Notes: a model not told the origin generated them from the sequence alone. A stretch of DNA of 64,000 bases from Nocardiopsis terrae (GCF_014651695.1 NZ_BMXJ01000005.1:511415-575414), one strand, 5' to 3'; numbered from the stretch's first letter, positions 27,663 through 36,558 are shown. Translations and numbers: made by a program.

Positions 27663-30600
27663 TCACTCCTCCGTCGAACTGTCGCCAAGCCGGTTCCGAC
27701 CGTCACGGACACCCTTCTGGAAGCCCGAGAAACGGTTCCGGACACGGTCCGCGCTACGGGTGGGCATCTGCTTGAAGTTCTCCGGCTTGGGTGCGGTCCC
27801 TGGAACAAGGTTTGCCTTGGGAACCCGTTTTGGCAAGCCCGAGGTCGTCAGACCGCCCGCGAGCGGCTCGGCCGCGGTCCGCGCGGCCTGCCATCCGCGG
27901 TCCGCCGCGGAGTCCCACTCCTGCTCCGACCGCGGGTTCGGGTCGGGCTGCTGAACGGGCTCCCTGCGGGGGCTCTGGGCCCCCTGGGAGGAGGACACCT
28001 GCTGGATCGGACCGGTCTCGGTGGTGTCCACGGTGGGACCACCGGAGCGGCGCTTGAACCAGTTGGACTCGATCGCGTCGAAGATCGGCAGCGAGTCGGC
28101 GCCCTCACCCGCCGGGGTCGGCGGGACGACGGTGTTGTTCGGACCCTGGGCTCCGCCGTAGCGGCGCGAGAGGTAGGCCGTGGAGCCGTACCCCTCCCGG
28201 GAGTCGTTGCCCCCGGACCGCCAGTTCCCCGTTTCGCCGGGGTTGGGCTGCTGGGGCTGCTGGGCTCCGGTGTCCCAGGAGACGGCCGGGAAGGTTTCGG
28301 TGCTGTCGTCTCCGCGGGCCGGGGCCGGCTGGCTCTCCTGGGCGCCGGTGCTGGCGGAGCCGGTGCTGGCAGAGCCGCTGTTGAAGGAGCTGTTGTCGAA
28401 GGACCCGGTCCGCGGGGCACCGGTGCCGGTACCGAACGCGTCGTAGGAGTCCCTCTCCTGGTGTTCGGCCTCGGTGGGCCGACGGAAGGCCCCGGTGTCC
28501 GACGCGGGTCGGCTGAACGCCCCCGTGTCGGAGGGGCGGCGGAACGCACCGGTGTCCGGGGCGCTGAACGAACCGGTGTCGGAGGTCTTCCGGGGCGCCG
28601 GGTCGAACAGGCTGCGGCCGGTGCTCTGCTCCGGCTCGTCCTCCTCGGGAACGTCGTAGGGGTCCACGACCGGGCCGGGGCCGTTGGCGGCGGCACCGTT
28701 GTTGGGCGAGAGCCCCTCGGCGCGGTTGGGCGGGTCCCAGACCGAACCGGTGCTGGTGGTGTTCCACAGGTCCTGGCCGCTGGGCGGGTGCTCCTCCGAG
28801 CGGCCGCCCCCCGGCCTGCGCTTGGGCAGGCCGCCCATGTCGCTGGCGGCGGTGCCGCTCTCCTGGGTCTGCCAGGGGTCGTTCGGCTCGTCGGCCGCCG
28901 GGCTGGCGGCGAAGGCCGCCTCCGCCTCGGCGAAGGTGTCCGGGGCCCCTGCGGCGAGCTCGGGCCGGCTGTCCACCCCGCCCAGGGCGTGCTGGCCCTC
29001 GACCGGGGTGATGAGCAGGTCCGGCGGGAAGACGACGCTGGCGGTGGTGCCGCCCCCGTGCGCCTCCTTCAGGCTCATCCGGATGCCGTGGCGGTGTGCC
29101 AGGCGCGAGACCACGAACAGGCCCATCCGGCGCGAGACCGCGACGTCGATGACCGGCGGAGCGGCCAGACGGGCGTTGACCGCCGCCAGGTCCTCCGGGG
29201 CCATGCCGATGCCGCTGTCGGTCACGTCGACCTGGACGGCGCCGCTGTCCAGGATCTTGGCTCCGACCTGGACCTCGGTGTCGTGTGGGGAGAACGAGGT
29301 GGCGTTCTCCACCAGCTCGGCGACGAGGTGGATGACGTCGTTGACCGGGCGTCCGAGCACCGAGATGTGGGAGGGGGCGCGCACGTTGACGCGCTCGTAC
29401 TGCTCGACCTCGGAGACGGCGCCGCGGAGGACGTCGACCAGCGGGACGGGCTGGGCCCACTTGCGGGTGTTGTCCTGGCCGGAGAGCACCAGCAGGTTCT
29501 CGTTGTTGCGACGCATACGCGTGGCGAGGTGGTCCAGCTGGAAGAGGTCGGAGAGGCGGTCCGCGTCCTGCTCGGACTGCTCCAGACCGTCGATCAGACG
29601 CAGCTGCCGTTCCACCAGGGTCTGGCTTCGGCGGGAGAGGTTGACGAACATCGCGTTGACGTTGCTGCGCAGCGCGGCCTCGTCGGAGGCCAGGGTCAGG
29701 GCGACCCGGTGGACGTCGTCGAAGGCTCGTGCCACCTCGCCGATCTCGTCGTGGGTGTGCACCTCGATGGGGCTGACCCGGACGGACTCGGGGACGGTTC
29801 CGGCCTCCTGCATCCGGTTGATCGCCTCGGGGAGGTCGCGTTCGGCGACGCGGCGCGCACCGTCCTCCAGGGTGCGCAGCGGGCGCACCAGGGAGCGGAC
29901 CACGAGGGACGTGAGGACGAAGACGGCCAGAAGCAGGGCCGCGACGATGACGAGGTCGATCACGGTACGGGTCAGGGACTCGGCGCGCAGCTCGTTGGCG
30001 TCGTCGGCGATGCCCTCGGCCAGGGTCGACTCGACCGTCTGGAGGCGGTCGAGGGCGACGTCGGCGATGGCCGCGTAGTCCTCGGGGCCGTCGTTGGGCG
30101 TCACCCCGGTCAGGTCGTCATCGCGGTCGGCGCGGTACATGACGCGCATACGCATGGTGGAGACCTGGCTGACCTCCAGGCCGGTGAAGTTCTCGTCGAA
30201 GACCGCCCGCTGCTCCGGGGAGGCCGCCTGGATGAAGTTCGAGATCTCGTTCTCGTAGCGGGCCCGGCTGGAGTCGATGGCCTCGGAGATACCGCCGGTC
30301 ATCGTGTCGCGGGACAGCGAGTGCCCCATCAGCGCGGTCTCGTAGGAGAGCTGGTCACGAGCGTTCGACAGGGCGGTGAGGGCTCGGACGCCCTCCCGCA
30401 GCTGGGTGTCGTCGGTCTCGTCCGCGATCGTCTGGTTGAAGTCGGAGAGCGCTCGGGCGATCGTCCGGTACTTGGTGACCACGGGCAGGACCGTGATGCG
30501 GGTCTCGTCGACCTCGGTGCGCAGTGCCTCGAGTGTGGCGAGCTGGCTGCGCATCGCGGACAGACGGGTCTGCGCCAGGTCGCCGTCCATCTCGCCCATG

Positions 30601-31022
30601 TCGTCGAGACGGGCGGTCAGGGTGCTCTGCAGGTCGCGCGAGGCGTCCCGCTCGGTCTCCAGCTCCTGGCGGAGGTCGTCCGAGCGCTTGCCCGGGTCCG
30701 CGTCGTCGGAGATGTAGACCGCGCTGGCCGTGCGCTCACGGCCGAGTTGGTTGGCCAGGTCCACGATGAGGACGCCGACTTGGGCTCTGTCCTCGATATG
30801 GGCGTGGGTGACCGTGGAGACCGAGGCCTCGTAGACCCTCAGTCCGCCGAGCGCTAGCGCGACGGCAGTGGGGATGACGATGAGGGCCACCAGTCGGGAG
30901 CGCACCCGCCAGTTACGTGGCCGCCACCAATTGGCTCTGCGCCGGGGCGTGGCATCGGCGTTATCGGCCTGCGCTGCCTCGCTCTGCGCGCTGGCCCCGT
31001 TTTTCGTCGCTCGTGTCGACAC
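27663..31022 (-). CDS. Conservon sensor-like ATPase with nitrate-sensing-type extracellular domain (CvnA type)
   Basis: About 1119 residues. A transmembrane helix (VALIVIPTAVALALGGL) is followed by a periplasmic NIT-like helical domain, a second helix (VIDLVIVAALLLAVFVLTSL), a HAMP linker, a coiled coil and a GHKL ATPase domain with N box HLVAELVENATSFSP and G1 box VTDSGIGMAPEDL. No clear phospho-acceptor H-box is seen, as usual for CvnA. The last 420 residues are disordered, Ser/Thr/Gly/Pro-rich, with repeated DTGAF/DTGSF units near residues 810-850. GTG 31022 after GAGGG is preferred over TTG 31034. Confidence 0.9.
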   Translation of the reverse strand: MSTRATKNGASAQSEAAQADNADATPRRRANWWRPRNWRVRSRLVALIVIPTAVALALGGLRVYEASVSTVTHAHIEDRAQVGVLIVDLANQLGRERTASAVYISDDADPGKRSDDLRQELETERDASRDLQSTLTARLDDMGEMDGDLAQTRLSAMRSQLATLEALRTEVDETRITVLPVVTKYRTIARALSDFNQTIADETDDTQLREGVRALTALSNARDQLSYETALMGHSLSRDTMTGGISEAIDSSRARYENEISNFIQAASPEQRAVFDENFTGLEVSQVSTMRMRVMYRADRDDDLTGVTPNDGPEDYAAIADVALDRLQTVESTLAEGIADDANELRAESLTRTVIDLVIVAALLLAVFVLTSLVVRSLVRPLRTLEDGARRVAERDLPEAINRMQEAGTVPESVRVSPIEVHTHDEIGEVARAFDDVHRVALTLASDEAALRSNVNAMFVNLSRRSQTLVERQLRLIDGLEQSEQDADRLSDLFQLDHLATRMRRNNENLLVLSGQDNTRKWAQPVPLVDVLRGAVSEVEQYERVNVRAPSHISVLGRPVNDVIHLVAELVENATSFSPHDTEVQVGAKILDSGAVQVDVTDSGIGMAPEDLAAVNARLAAPPVIDVAVSRRMGLFVVSRLAHRHGIRMSLKEAHGGGTTASVVFPPDLLITPVEGQHALGGVDSRPELAAGAPDTFAEAEAAFAASPAADEPNDPWQTQESGTAASDMGGLPKRRPGGGRSEEHPPSGQDLWNTTSTGSVWDPPNRAEGLSPNNGAAANGPGPVVDPYDVPEEDEPEQSTGRSLFDPAPRKTSDTGSFSAPDTGAFRRPSDTGAFSRPASDTGAFRRPTEAEHQERDSYDAFGTGTGAPRTGSFDNSSFNSGSASTGSASTGAQESQPAPARGDDSTETFPAVSWDTGAQQPQQPNPGETGNWRSGGNDSREGYGSTAYLSRRYGGAQGPNNTVVPPTPAGEGADSLPIFDAIESNWFKRRSGGPTVDTTETGPIQQVSSSQGAQSPRREPVQQPDPNPRSEQEWDSAADRGWQAARTAAEPLAGGLTTSGLPKRVPKANLVPGTAPKPENFKQMPTRSADRVRNRFSGFQKGVRDGRNRLGDSSTEE

Positions 31023-31409
31023 GGACCCTCGCAACCTTTCGTGTCACCGCCTCGAACGGCTGTTGAACCCAGGGATCGGACCGCTCCGGACCGAAAATCG
31101 GTATAGACCACAGTGGTCCACCAGATACAGGAAGCGGTGGGAATGTGGGGAGATGTAAAGACTGTCCGCCGGACTCGCCTGGGAGGAGAGGCGCCGCGCA
31201 CCGATCACTGTTGAGGTGCGCGTGCGGTGGATAGCGTACCAATGGGCGAGAAGGTCTCGCTTCGGGCGTTTGGCACCGATCGGCAAGATCATCTTGGTTG
31301 GCCCGCGCCCATAATGCCGCCCCTGTCCGCATTATGACCAATCCCCCAGGTCAGACAGGGGGACCGAAAACCGGGCAGACATCGAGGTAACTATTTGGAC
31401 ACACCGCCA
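31023..31409. other. Intergenic region between conservon and M15 protein
   Basis: No gene seen. It holds the divergent promoters. An 8-11-8 inverted repeat, CATAATGC (31310-31317) and GCATTATG (31329-31336), is AT-rich against the surrounding DNA and is a candidate operator. Confidence 0.5.
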
Positions 31410-31478
31410 GCTTCCCCCTCAAGGCCCACTCTCCGTGACATCGTGAAACGACGTACACGCAGGTCCTGAGGGGGAAGC
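31410..31478 (+). promoter_or_regulatory. 5'-leader hairpin that pairs the ribosome binding site
   Basis: GCTTCCCCCTCA (31410-31421) and TGAGGGGGAAGC (31467-31478) are a perfect 12-bp inverted repeat enclosing 45 bases. The right arm contains the Shine-Dalgarno sequence GAGGGGGAAG ending 5 bases before the ATG at 31483, so folding would block translation. It does not match the c-di-AMP, SAM or cobalamin riboswitch patterns I know. Confidence 0.7.
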
Positions 31479-31482
31479 GGAA

Positions 31483-32844
31483 ATGTACACCTCGCCGCGC
31501 CCAGATGTGGCTACACAAAGCCACGCTCCTGTCACTGAAGGACTTCTGCCCAGCTCACGGAAGCCCGGCACGGTCTCCGGCATTTCGGTCAACACCCTGA
31601 TCCCACTGGGCGTCGCGCTGCTGTTCGTACTCACCTACGCCGCGCCCGGAGCAGCCCGGGTCACCTCCGGAGGCGGCCCCGGGAACGGGGAGGGCGCCGC
31701 GGTCCTGGAGGAGCGGGGACCGGACGAGCTGCGCGTGGAGCTGGCGTCGGCACGCGCGGAGGTGACCGCGCTGCGGGAGCTCGCGGCGGAGCGGATCCGG
31801 GACTACGAGGAGGAGAACGAGCGCCTCGACGAGCTCACCGAGGCCCGGCAGGAGGCCGACTCACGCGCGCGAAGCGCCGGGGAACACCACGAGAGCAGCC
31901 GGCTGCGCGCGGCCCGCCAGGCCGCGAGCGCCTACAAGGGCGCCGACCTGGGCATGGTGCAGGCCTGGACCGGCCCCGAGGGGCCGGCGGAGGCCCTGGA
32001 GCGCGGTTCCTACCTCTTCCTGCTCGGCGAACACCGTTCGGCCGACCTCACCCGGGCGCAGGCCGCACGGGTCGCCACGGACACGCTCGCCGAGGCCGCC
32101 GGAACCGCGGAGCAGCAACAGGCCGAGGCCGCCGAATCCGCGGAGTCCGCCCGCGAGGCGGCGCTGGAGGCCATAGCCGAGCAGGAGGAGCGGGCCGAGG
32201 AGCTGCTGCGGCAGCAGACCCTGCTGGAGGAGGAACTGGCCGGGGCCCGGGACCGTGAGCTCGACGAGGAGCGCCTGGAGGAGACCCTCACCGACGCGCG
32301 CGCGGCCGCCCCGGCCGAGCAGGACCGGGCTGCGGAACCGGCTCCACCGGACGCGGCACGGGCGGCCCCGGAAGCCGAGGGGGCCGGCGCAGAGGAGGCT
32401 CCGGCCGACGTGGACGAGGCGCGCACGGGCGACGGTTGCGCCCGGGATGACCTCGGCGGCCTGCCGAACGGCCGGCTCCCCGAGGCGGTGCTGTGCCCCC
32501 TGCCCCAGCCGGGCGAGCGGCTGCGCGCCGACGCCGCAGCAGCCTTCCTCGAACTCGACGGGGCCTTCCGGTCCGAGTTCGACCGGCCGATGTGTGTCAC
32601 CGACTCCTACCGGCCCTACCACGAGCAGGTGCGGCTCTTCCAGGAGATGCTGCCCGGTATGGCGGCCCGGCCCGGGACCAGCGCGCACGGGCTCGGCGTC
32701 GCAGTGGACCTGTGCGGCGGCGTGCACGAGCTCGGCACGGCCGAGCACCGGTGGATGCTCGACCACGGCCCCGCGTACGGCTGGGACAACCCCGACTGGG
32801 CTCGGGGCGGCTTCGAGCCCTGGCACTGGGAGTTCACCCGCTGA
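31483..32844 (+). CDS. Membrane-anchored coiled-coil protein with M15 D,D-carboxypeptidase-like domain
   Basis: 453 residues. One transmembrane segment near residues 38-54 (VNTLIPLGVALLFVLTYAA), a long Glu/Ala-rich coiled coil (about 80-290), an acidic Ala/Pro-rich linker, then an M15B/VanY-type domain. Zinc ligands are visible as SAHGLGVAVDLCGG (His, Asp) and PWHWEF (His448); SYRPYHEQ is the usual Arg region. It probably trims peptidoglycan stem peptides outside the membrane. The ATG lies 5 bases past a ribosome site held in a 12-bp stem, suggesting translational control. Confidence 0.85.
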   Translation: MYTSPRPDVATQSHAPVTEGLLPSSRKPGTVSGISVNTLIPLGVALLFVLTYAAPGAARVTSGGGPGNGEGAAVLEERGPDELRVELASARAEVTALRELAAERIRDYEEENERLDELTEARQEADSRARSAGEHHESSRLRAARQAASAYKGADLGMVQAWTGPEGPAEALERGSYLFLLGEHRSADLTRAQAARVATDTLAEAAGTAEQQQAEAAESAESAREAALEAIAEQEERAEELLRQQTLLEEELAGARDRELDEERLEETLTDARAAAPAEQDRAAEPAPPDAARAAPEAEGAGAEEAPADVDEARTGDGCARDDLGGLPNGRLPEAVLCPLPQPGERLRADAAAAFLELDGAFRSEFDRPMCVTDSYRPYHEQVRLFQEMLPGMAARPGTSAHGLGVAVDLCGGVHELGTAEHRWMLDHGPAYGWDNPDWARGGFEPWHWEFTR

Positions 32845-32884
32845 ACCCGGCGAGTTGCCGGACGGGGCCGGCCGGGACGGCCGG

Positions 32885-33550
32885 TCAGACCTGGGACCCG
32901 ACCCTGACCTCGAAGGCGCCCAACTCCCCCGCGTCGACGAACAGCTCGTCCCCGGGTTGCAGCACCGGGGTGGCGACCGGCAGCAGGGCCCGGACACTCC
33001 CTGGCCCCGAGAGCAGCCAACCGTGGCCGGAGTCGGCCAGGCCGCGCCCGTTCTCCTTCTCGTCCACCGAGGTGCTCAGCTCCACCGTCCGTCCGACCAC
33101 CTCGTCGGCGGTGGTCAACACGGGGCCCAGGCTCAGCTGGACGGCCAGGCCTGTCTCGTCCAGCCACAGGCAGGCCGGGGTGTAGGCGCTCGCGGGCCCC
33201 TCTCCCCCGGCCAGCGCCGCCACCCCCACGCAGGCCGTCCTCGCCTCGGGCGGTACCGGGTCGTCGACGCCCCACACCAGCTCCGGATGGACCTGGAGCT
33301 CCCGCTCCCCCATCCGCACCGGGACCGGCGTCGAGGGCGTGACCGGAGCGCACGTGCGCGCCTCGGGTTCGACGATGATCTCGATCGCGCCTTCCACCGC
33401 CCGCTCGTACGCGGCGGTCAGGGACCGGTGACCGCCGGCCAACAGCTCGTCGAGGCTCGCCCCTCCGGGGCTGCCCATCACGTCACCGTCGTCCAGGGCG
33501 CCGACACGCGTGCCGCCACCGCTCGGCGACAGGTAGGTGACCCAGCGCAA
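32885..33550 (-). CDS. Fumarylacetoacetate-hydrolase-like protein
   Basis: A 221-residue protein with the C-terminal FAH-like barrel: VHPELVWGVDDPVP, LTTADEVVGRTVELSTSVD and GPGSVRALLPVATPVLQPGDELFVD. The metal-binding ExE is not obvious, so catalytic activity is uncertain. TTG start, supported by GGGAG 9 bases upstream and absence of a better codon. Downstream member of a possible two-gene operon with the zinc-ribbon protein. Confidence 0.7.
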   Translation of the reverse strand: MRWVTYLSPSGGGTRVGALDDGDVMGSPGGASLDELLAGGHRSLTAAYERAVEGAIEIIVEPEARTCAPVTPSTPVPVRMGERELQVHPELVWGVDDPVPPEARTACVGVAALAGGEGPASAYTPACLWLDETGLAVQLSLGPVLTTADEVVGRTVELSTSVDEKENGRGLADSGHGWLLSGPGSVRALLPVATPVLQPGDELFVDAGELGAFEVRVGSQV

Positions 33551-33602
33551 TGTTCCTACTCCCTCTTCGCAGATTCGGGCGCAGAAGGTGACCGGCGGCG
33601 TT

Positions 33603-33827
33603 CTAGGACGCGACGACGGGGCTGTGCTCCTTACCGGTCCCGGCGCAGCCCCGGCAGGGCTCGTCGACCCGGAGCCAGACGATCACCCCGCTGCCGTCGC
33701 GGTGCGGCTGCTCCGGCCGCCACCACCCCGTCCCGGAACAGAACCGGCAGTCGACACCGTCCCGGTCGCACCATCCGCACGCGGAGATCGCGCACCTGGT
33801 GTGTGTCGGTTCCCGCGTCGGATCCAT
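33603..33827 (-). CDS. Small DnaJ-type zinc-ribbon protein
   Basis: A 74-residue protein with paired cysteine motifs: CAISACGWC, CRFCSGTGWW and CRGCAGTGKE. The CxxCxGxG units are the same as in the DnaJ zinc-binding region, so it probably binds one or two zinc ions. No J domain is present. ATG 33827 has GGGAGG about 11 bases upstream; a GTG three codons earlier is too close to it. It precedes the FAH-like gene by 52 bp. Function unknown. Confidence 0.65.
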   Translation of the reverse strand: MDPTREPTHTRCAISACGWCDRDGVDCRFCSGTGWWRPEQPHRDGSGVIVWLRVDEPCRGCAGTGKEHSPVVAS

Positions 33828-33947
33828 GCGCCCCACCGCCTCCCGCGAAATCGCGACCAGCCTGGCACAGGCGGCACACGTGCGTCCAGAGGTAACCGTG
33901 GGGCAAACGTCCGGGTCAGCGGATGTGTCGGGTACCGGGTACCGGCC

Positions 33948-34979
33948 TCAGCCCGAGTCCCGCACCACCATGTGGGTCTGGAGCAGGACCATCTCGGAGT
34001 CGGCCGTGCGGGGGATCGCCACGTCCACGAGCAGCCGCGCCATCTCCTGGCCCATCTGGACGGTGGGTTGGTGGACGGTGGTCAGCGGCGGATCGGTGTG
34101 CCTGCCCATCATGGTGTCGTCGAACCCGACCAGGGCGACGTCGTCGGGTACGGCCAGACCGCGCTCGCGCAGGACGCGGACGGCGCCGACGGCCATCATG
34201 TCGGAGGCGACGAAGACCGCGTCGGGCTCGCCGCCCCGGTCCAGCAGGCGGGCCATGGCCCCGGCGCCTCCCTCGACGCTGAAGTCGCCCTGAACGACGA
34301 GGCGCTCGTCGATCTCCCGACCGGCGGCGGCCATGCTCTCGCGGTAGCCGCGGAGCCGCTCGACGCCGGCGTTCATGTCCTGGGGTCCGGTGATGGTGGC
34401 GACCCTGCGGTGCCCGGTCTCCAGCAGGTGCGCGGTGGCCGCCCGGGCGCCGTTGACGTTGTCGATGTCGACGCAGAAGGGCGCGGGCTGGGCCTCGGAG
34501 TAGGGACGGCCGCCGTGCACCACCGGTACGCCGGACTCGGCCAGCCGCGCCGTCAGCGGGTCGTCCCGGTGCAGGGACACCAGGAGGGCGCCGTCGACGT
34601 GCGAACCGCTGAGGTACTCACCCACCCGCTTGTGCTCGGCCTCCCCCCGGGCGGTGGTCAGCATGAGTTGGAGGTCCCGCTCGTGCAGTACCGAACTGAC
34701 CCCGCGGATGATGTCGGCGAAGAAGGGGTCCGCGAACAGGCGGTCCCTGGCCTCGGAGACGACCAGCGCGATGGTGTCGGTCCGTCGGGTGACCAGGGTG
34801 CGCGCCGCCTGGTTGGGGCTGTAGCCCAGTTCCTCGATCGCGGTGTGCACGGCCTCTCGGGTCCGTGGACTGACCTGGGACGATCCGTTGATCACCCGGG
34901 AGACGGTACCGCGGCCGACCCCGGCCCGTTCCGCCACCATCTCCAGGGTCGGTCGCTGCCGACCGCCGCTCTTGGCCAC
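33948..34979 (-). CDS. LacI-family repressor, CebR/CelR-like
   Basis: A 343-residue LacI regulator. The helix-turn-helix is LEMVAERAGVGRGTVSRVIN with hinge YSPNQAARTL; the sugar-binding domain follows (FFADIIRGVSSVLHE, GRPYSE, DAVFVASDMMAVGAV). GTG start chosen by AAGGAG 9 bases upstream. It lies after the GH1 beta-glucosidase on the same strand but behind a strong terminator. The matching palindrome TGGGAGCGCTCCCA before the glucosidase, known as the CebR/CelR site, makes cello-oligosaccharide-responsive control likely. Confidence 0.88.
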   Translation of the reverse strand: MAKSGGRQRPTLEMVAERAGVGRGTVSRVINGSSQVSPRTREAVHTAIEELGYSPNQAARTLVTRRTDTIALVVSEARDRLFADPFFADIIRGVSSVLHERDLQLMLTTARGEAEHKRVGEYLSGSHVDGALLVSLHRDDPLTARLAESGVPVVHGGRPYSEAQPAPFCVDIDNVNGARAATAHLLETGHRRVATITGPQDMNAGVERLRGYRESMAAAGREIDERLVVQGDFSVEGGAGAMARLLDRGGEPDAVFVASDMMAVGAVRVLRERGLAVPDDVALVGFDDTMMGRHTDPPLTTVHQPTVQMGQEMARLLVDVAIPRTADSEMVLLQTHMVVRDSG

Positions 34980-35066
34980 TTCGAGGCTCCTTGGACGTTG
35001 TGCCGCCGGCTGACCGGACGGCGGATGGTTGTGCACACGGTCGCGCGGGGTTCACCGCGAACGCGT

Positions 35067-35093
35067 GTGGGGCGCCCCGCCGGGGCGCCCCAC
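35067..35093 (-). terminator. Terminator after the GH1 gene
   Basis: GTGGGGCGCCCC (35067-35078) and GGGGCGCCCCAC (35082-35093) form a perfect 12-bp stem with a GCC loop, 14 bp past the glucosidase stop and 88 bp before the LacI start. Confidence 0.8.
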
Positions 35094-35106
35094 GAGCACT
35101 CGTGGT

Positions 35107-36519
35107 CTACCGCACTGGGAAGCGGCTGGTCCTCGCCAGTTCCGCGTACCAGTGCCCAGTGTCCTTGACGATGCGCTCCTGCGTCTCGTAGTTCACGTGC
35201 ACGATCCCGAACCGGCGGGAGTAACCCCACGCCCACTCGAAATTATCCAGAAGCGACCAGGCGAAGTAACCACGCAGGGGCACACCGGCGTGGATGGCCT
35301 CCTTGGCGGCCCTCAGGTGGCCCTCGTAGTAGGAGGTCCGGTCGGGGTCGTGGACGGCCCCGTCCTCGCTGACGGTGTCCTCGAAGGCGCAGCCGTTCTC
35401 GGTCACGTACAGGTCGATGCCGCCGCTCTCCCCCGCCAGGCGCTGGAGGACGTCGTAGAGGCCGGTGGGGTCGATCTCCCAGCCCATGTGGGTGACGGGC
35501 AGCCCCTGGGAGACGTGCACCTCCTCGGGTCCGGCGCCCAGCCAGGCCTCGCCCTCTCCACTGACCAGGGCGGGGTCGATCCCCTTGGCGGAGCCCGCGA
35601 CGAACTCGGGCGAGTAGTAGTTGACGCCCAGGAAGTCGATCGGCGCGCTGATCGTGGCCAGGTCCCCCTCCTGGACGAAGGAGAAGTCGCTGATGTCGGC
35701 GAGGTCCTCCACCACGTCGGCGGGGTAGGCGCCCTTGAACAGGGGGTCGGTGAAGATGCGGTTGCGCACACCGTCCGCGCGGCGGGCCGCCCGGGCGTCC
35801 GCGGCGTTGGCCCCGTGCGGCCGGATGACCGCCTGGTTGTGGGCCAGGCCGACCGTGGCGGTGTGCCCGGTGGAACGGATCGCCTCGGTGGCCAGCCCGT
35901 GGCCGAGCAGCAGGTGGTGGGTGGCGGCCAGGGCCGCCGCGGCGTCCCTGCGGCCGGGGGCGTGGTGGCCGTTCTCGTAGCCGAGGAAGGCCGAGCACCA
36001 GGGCTCGTTGATGGTCATCCAGTTGGTGACCCGGTCACCGAGGGCGTCGGCGACGACCTTGGCGTACTCGGCGAAGCGGTAGGCGGTGTCCCGGGCGGGC
36101 CAGCCTCCGGCGTCCTCCAGGGGCTGGGGCAGGTCCCAGTGGTAGAGGGTCGCCCAGGGTTGGACGCCCGCCTCCAGGAGGCTGTCGACCAGGCGGTCGT
36201 AGAAGTCCAGCCCGGCCTGGTTCACCGCGCCGCTGCCCTCGGGGATGATCCGGGGCCAGGCGACGGAGAAGCGGTAGGCGCCGAGGTTGAGTCGGCGCAT
36301 CAGGGCGACGTCCTCGGCGTAGCGGTGGTAGTGGTCGTCGGCGGGGTCGCCGGTGTCCCCGTTGAGGACCTTGCCGGGGGTATCGGCGAAGGTGTCCCAG
36401 ATGCTGCGGCCCCGGCCGTCGGCGGTGGTGGCGCCCTCGATCTGGAAGGAGGCGGTCGCCGCCCCCCAGAGGAAGCCCTCGGGGAAATCGTTGGGGTTGC
36501 TCACTGCTTCGGTACGCAC
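35107..36519 (-). CDS. bglC: GH1 beta-glucosidase
   Basis: A 470-residue family 1 glycoside hydrolase. Catalytic acid/base Glu172 in TINEPW, nucleophile Glu374 in YVTENG, N-terminal FLWGAATASFQIEGA and the substrate-binding WSLLDNFEWAWGYSRRFGIV near the end are all intact. No signal peptide, so it should hydrolyse imported cellobiose in the cytoplasm. GTG 36519 is the annotated start; GTG 36504 (MSNPNDFPEGF) is an alternative. A perfect CebR-type operator lies 26 bp upstream. No sugar ABC transporter is adjacent. Confidence 0.94.
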   Translation of the reverse strand: MRTEAVSNPNDFPEGFLWGAATASFQIEGATTADGRGRSIWDTFADTPGKVLNGDTGDPADDHYHRYAEDVALMRRLNLGAYRFSVAWPRIIPEGSGAVNQAGLDFYDRLVDSLLEAGVQPWATLYHWDLPQPLEDAGGWPARDTAYRFAEYAKVVADALGDRVTNWMTINEPWCSAFLGYENGHHAPGRRDAAAALAATHHLLLGHGLATEAIRSTGHTATVGLAHNQAVIRPHGANAADARAARRADGVRNRIFTDPLFKGAYPADVVEDLADISDFSFVQEGDLATISAPIDFLGVNYYSPEFVAGSAKGIDPALVSGEGEAWLGAGPEEVHVSQGLPVTHMGWEIDPTGLYDVLQRLAGESGGIDLYVTENGCAFEDTVSEDGAVHDPDRTSYYEGHLRAAKEAIHAGVPLRGYFAWSLLDNFEWAWGYSRRFGIVHVNYETQERIVKDTGHWYAELARTSRFPVR

Positions 36520-36544
36520 CTTCCATGACGAGCGGATATCGCTT

Positions 36545-36558
36545 TGGGAGCGCTCCCA
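36545..36558. promoter_or_regulatory. CebR/CelR-type operator
   Basis: TGGGAGCGCTCCCA is a perfect 14-bp palindrome identical to the known CebR (Streptomyces) and CelR (Thermobifida) site, placed 26 bp upstream of the GH1 start. The LacI regulator at 33948-34979 is the likely ligand-responsive binder. Confidence 0.9.

Noticed and set aside
28461-30857. 798-codon plus-strand open frame opposite the conservon sensor
   Set aside because: Low-complexity Val/Gly/Asp/His translation typical of antisense frames; the minus strand carries clear membrane, HAMP and ATPase motifs.
31340-31482. Possible c-di-AMP (ydaO-type) riboswitch before the M15 wall protein
   Set aside because: The conserved ydaO sequence blocks are absent; only a simple long-range stem enclosing the ribosome site is visible.
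33631-33906. Alternative frame with cysteines opposite/overlapping the zinc-ribbon gene
   Set aside because: Cysteine spacing is irregular and no start site is present; the 33603-33827 frame has matched CxxCxGTG units.
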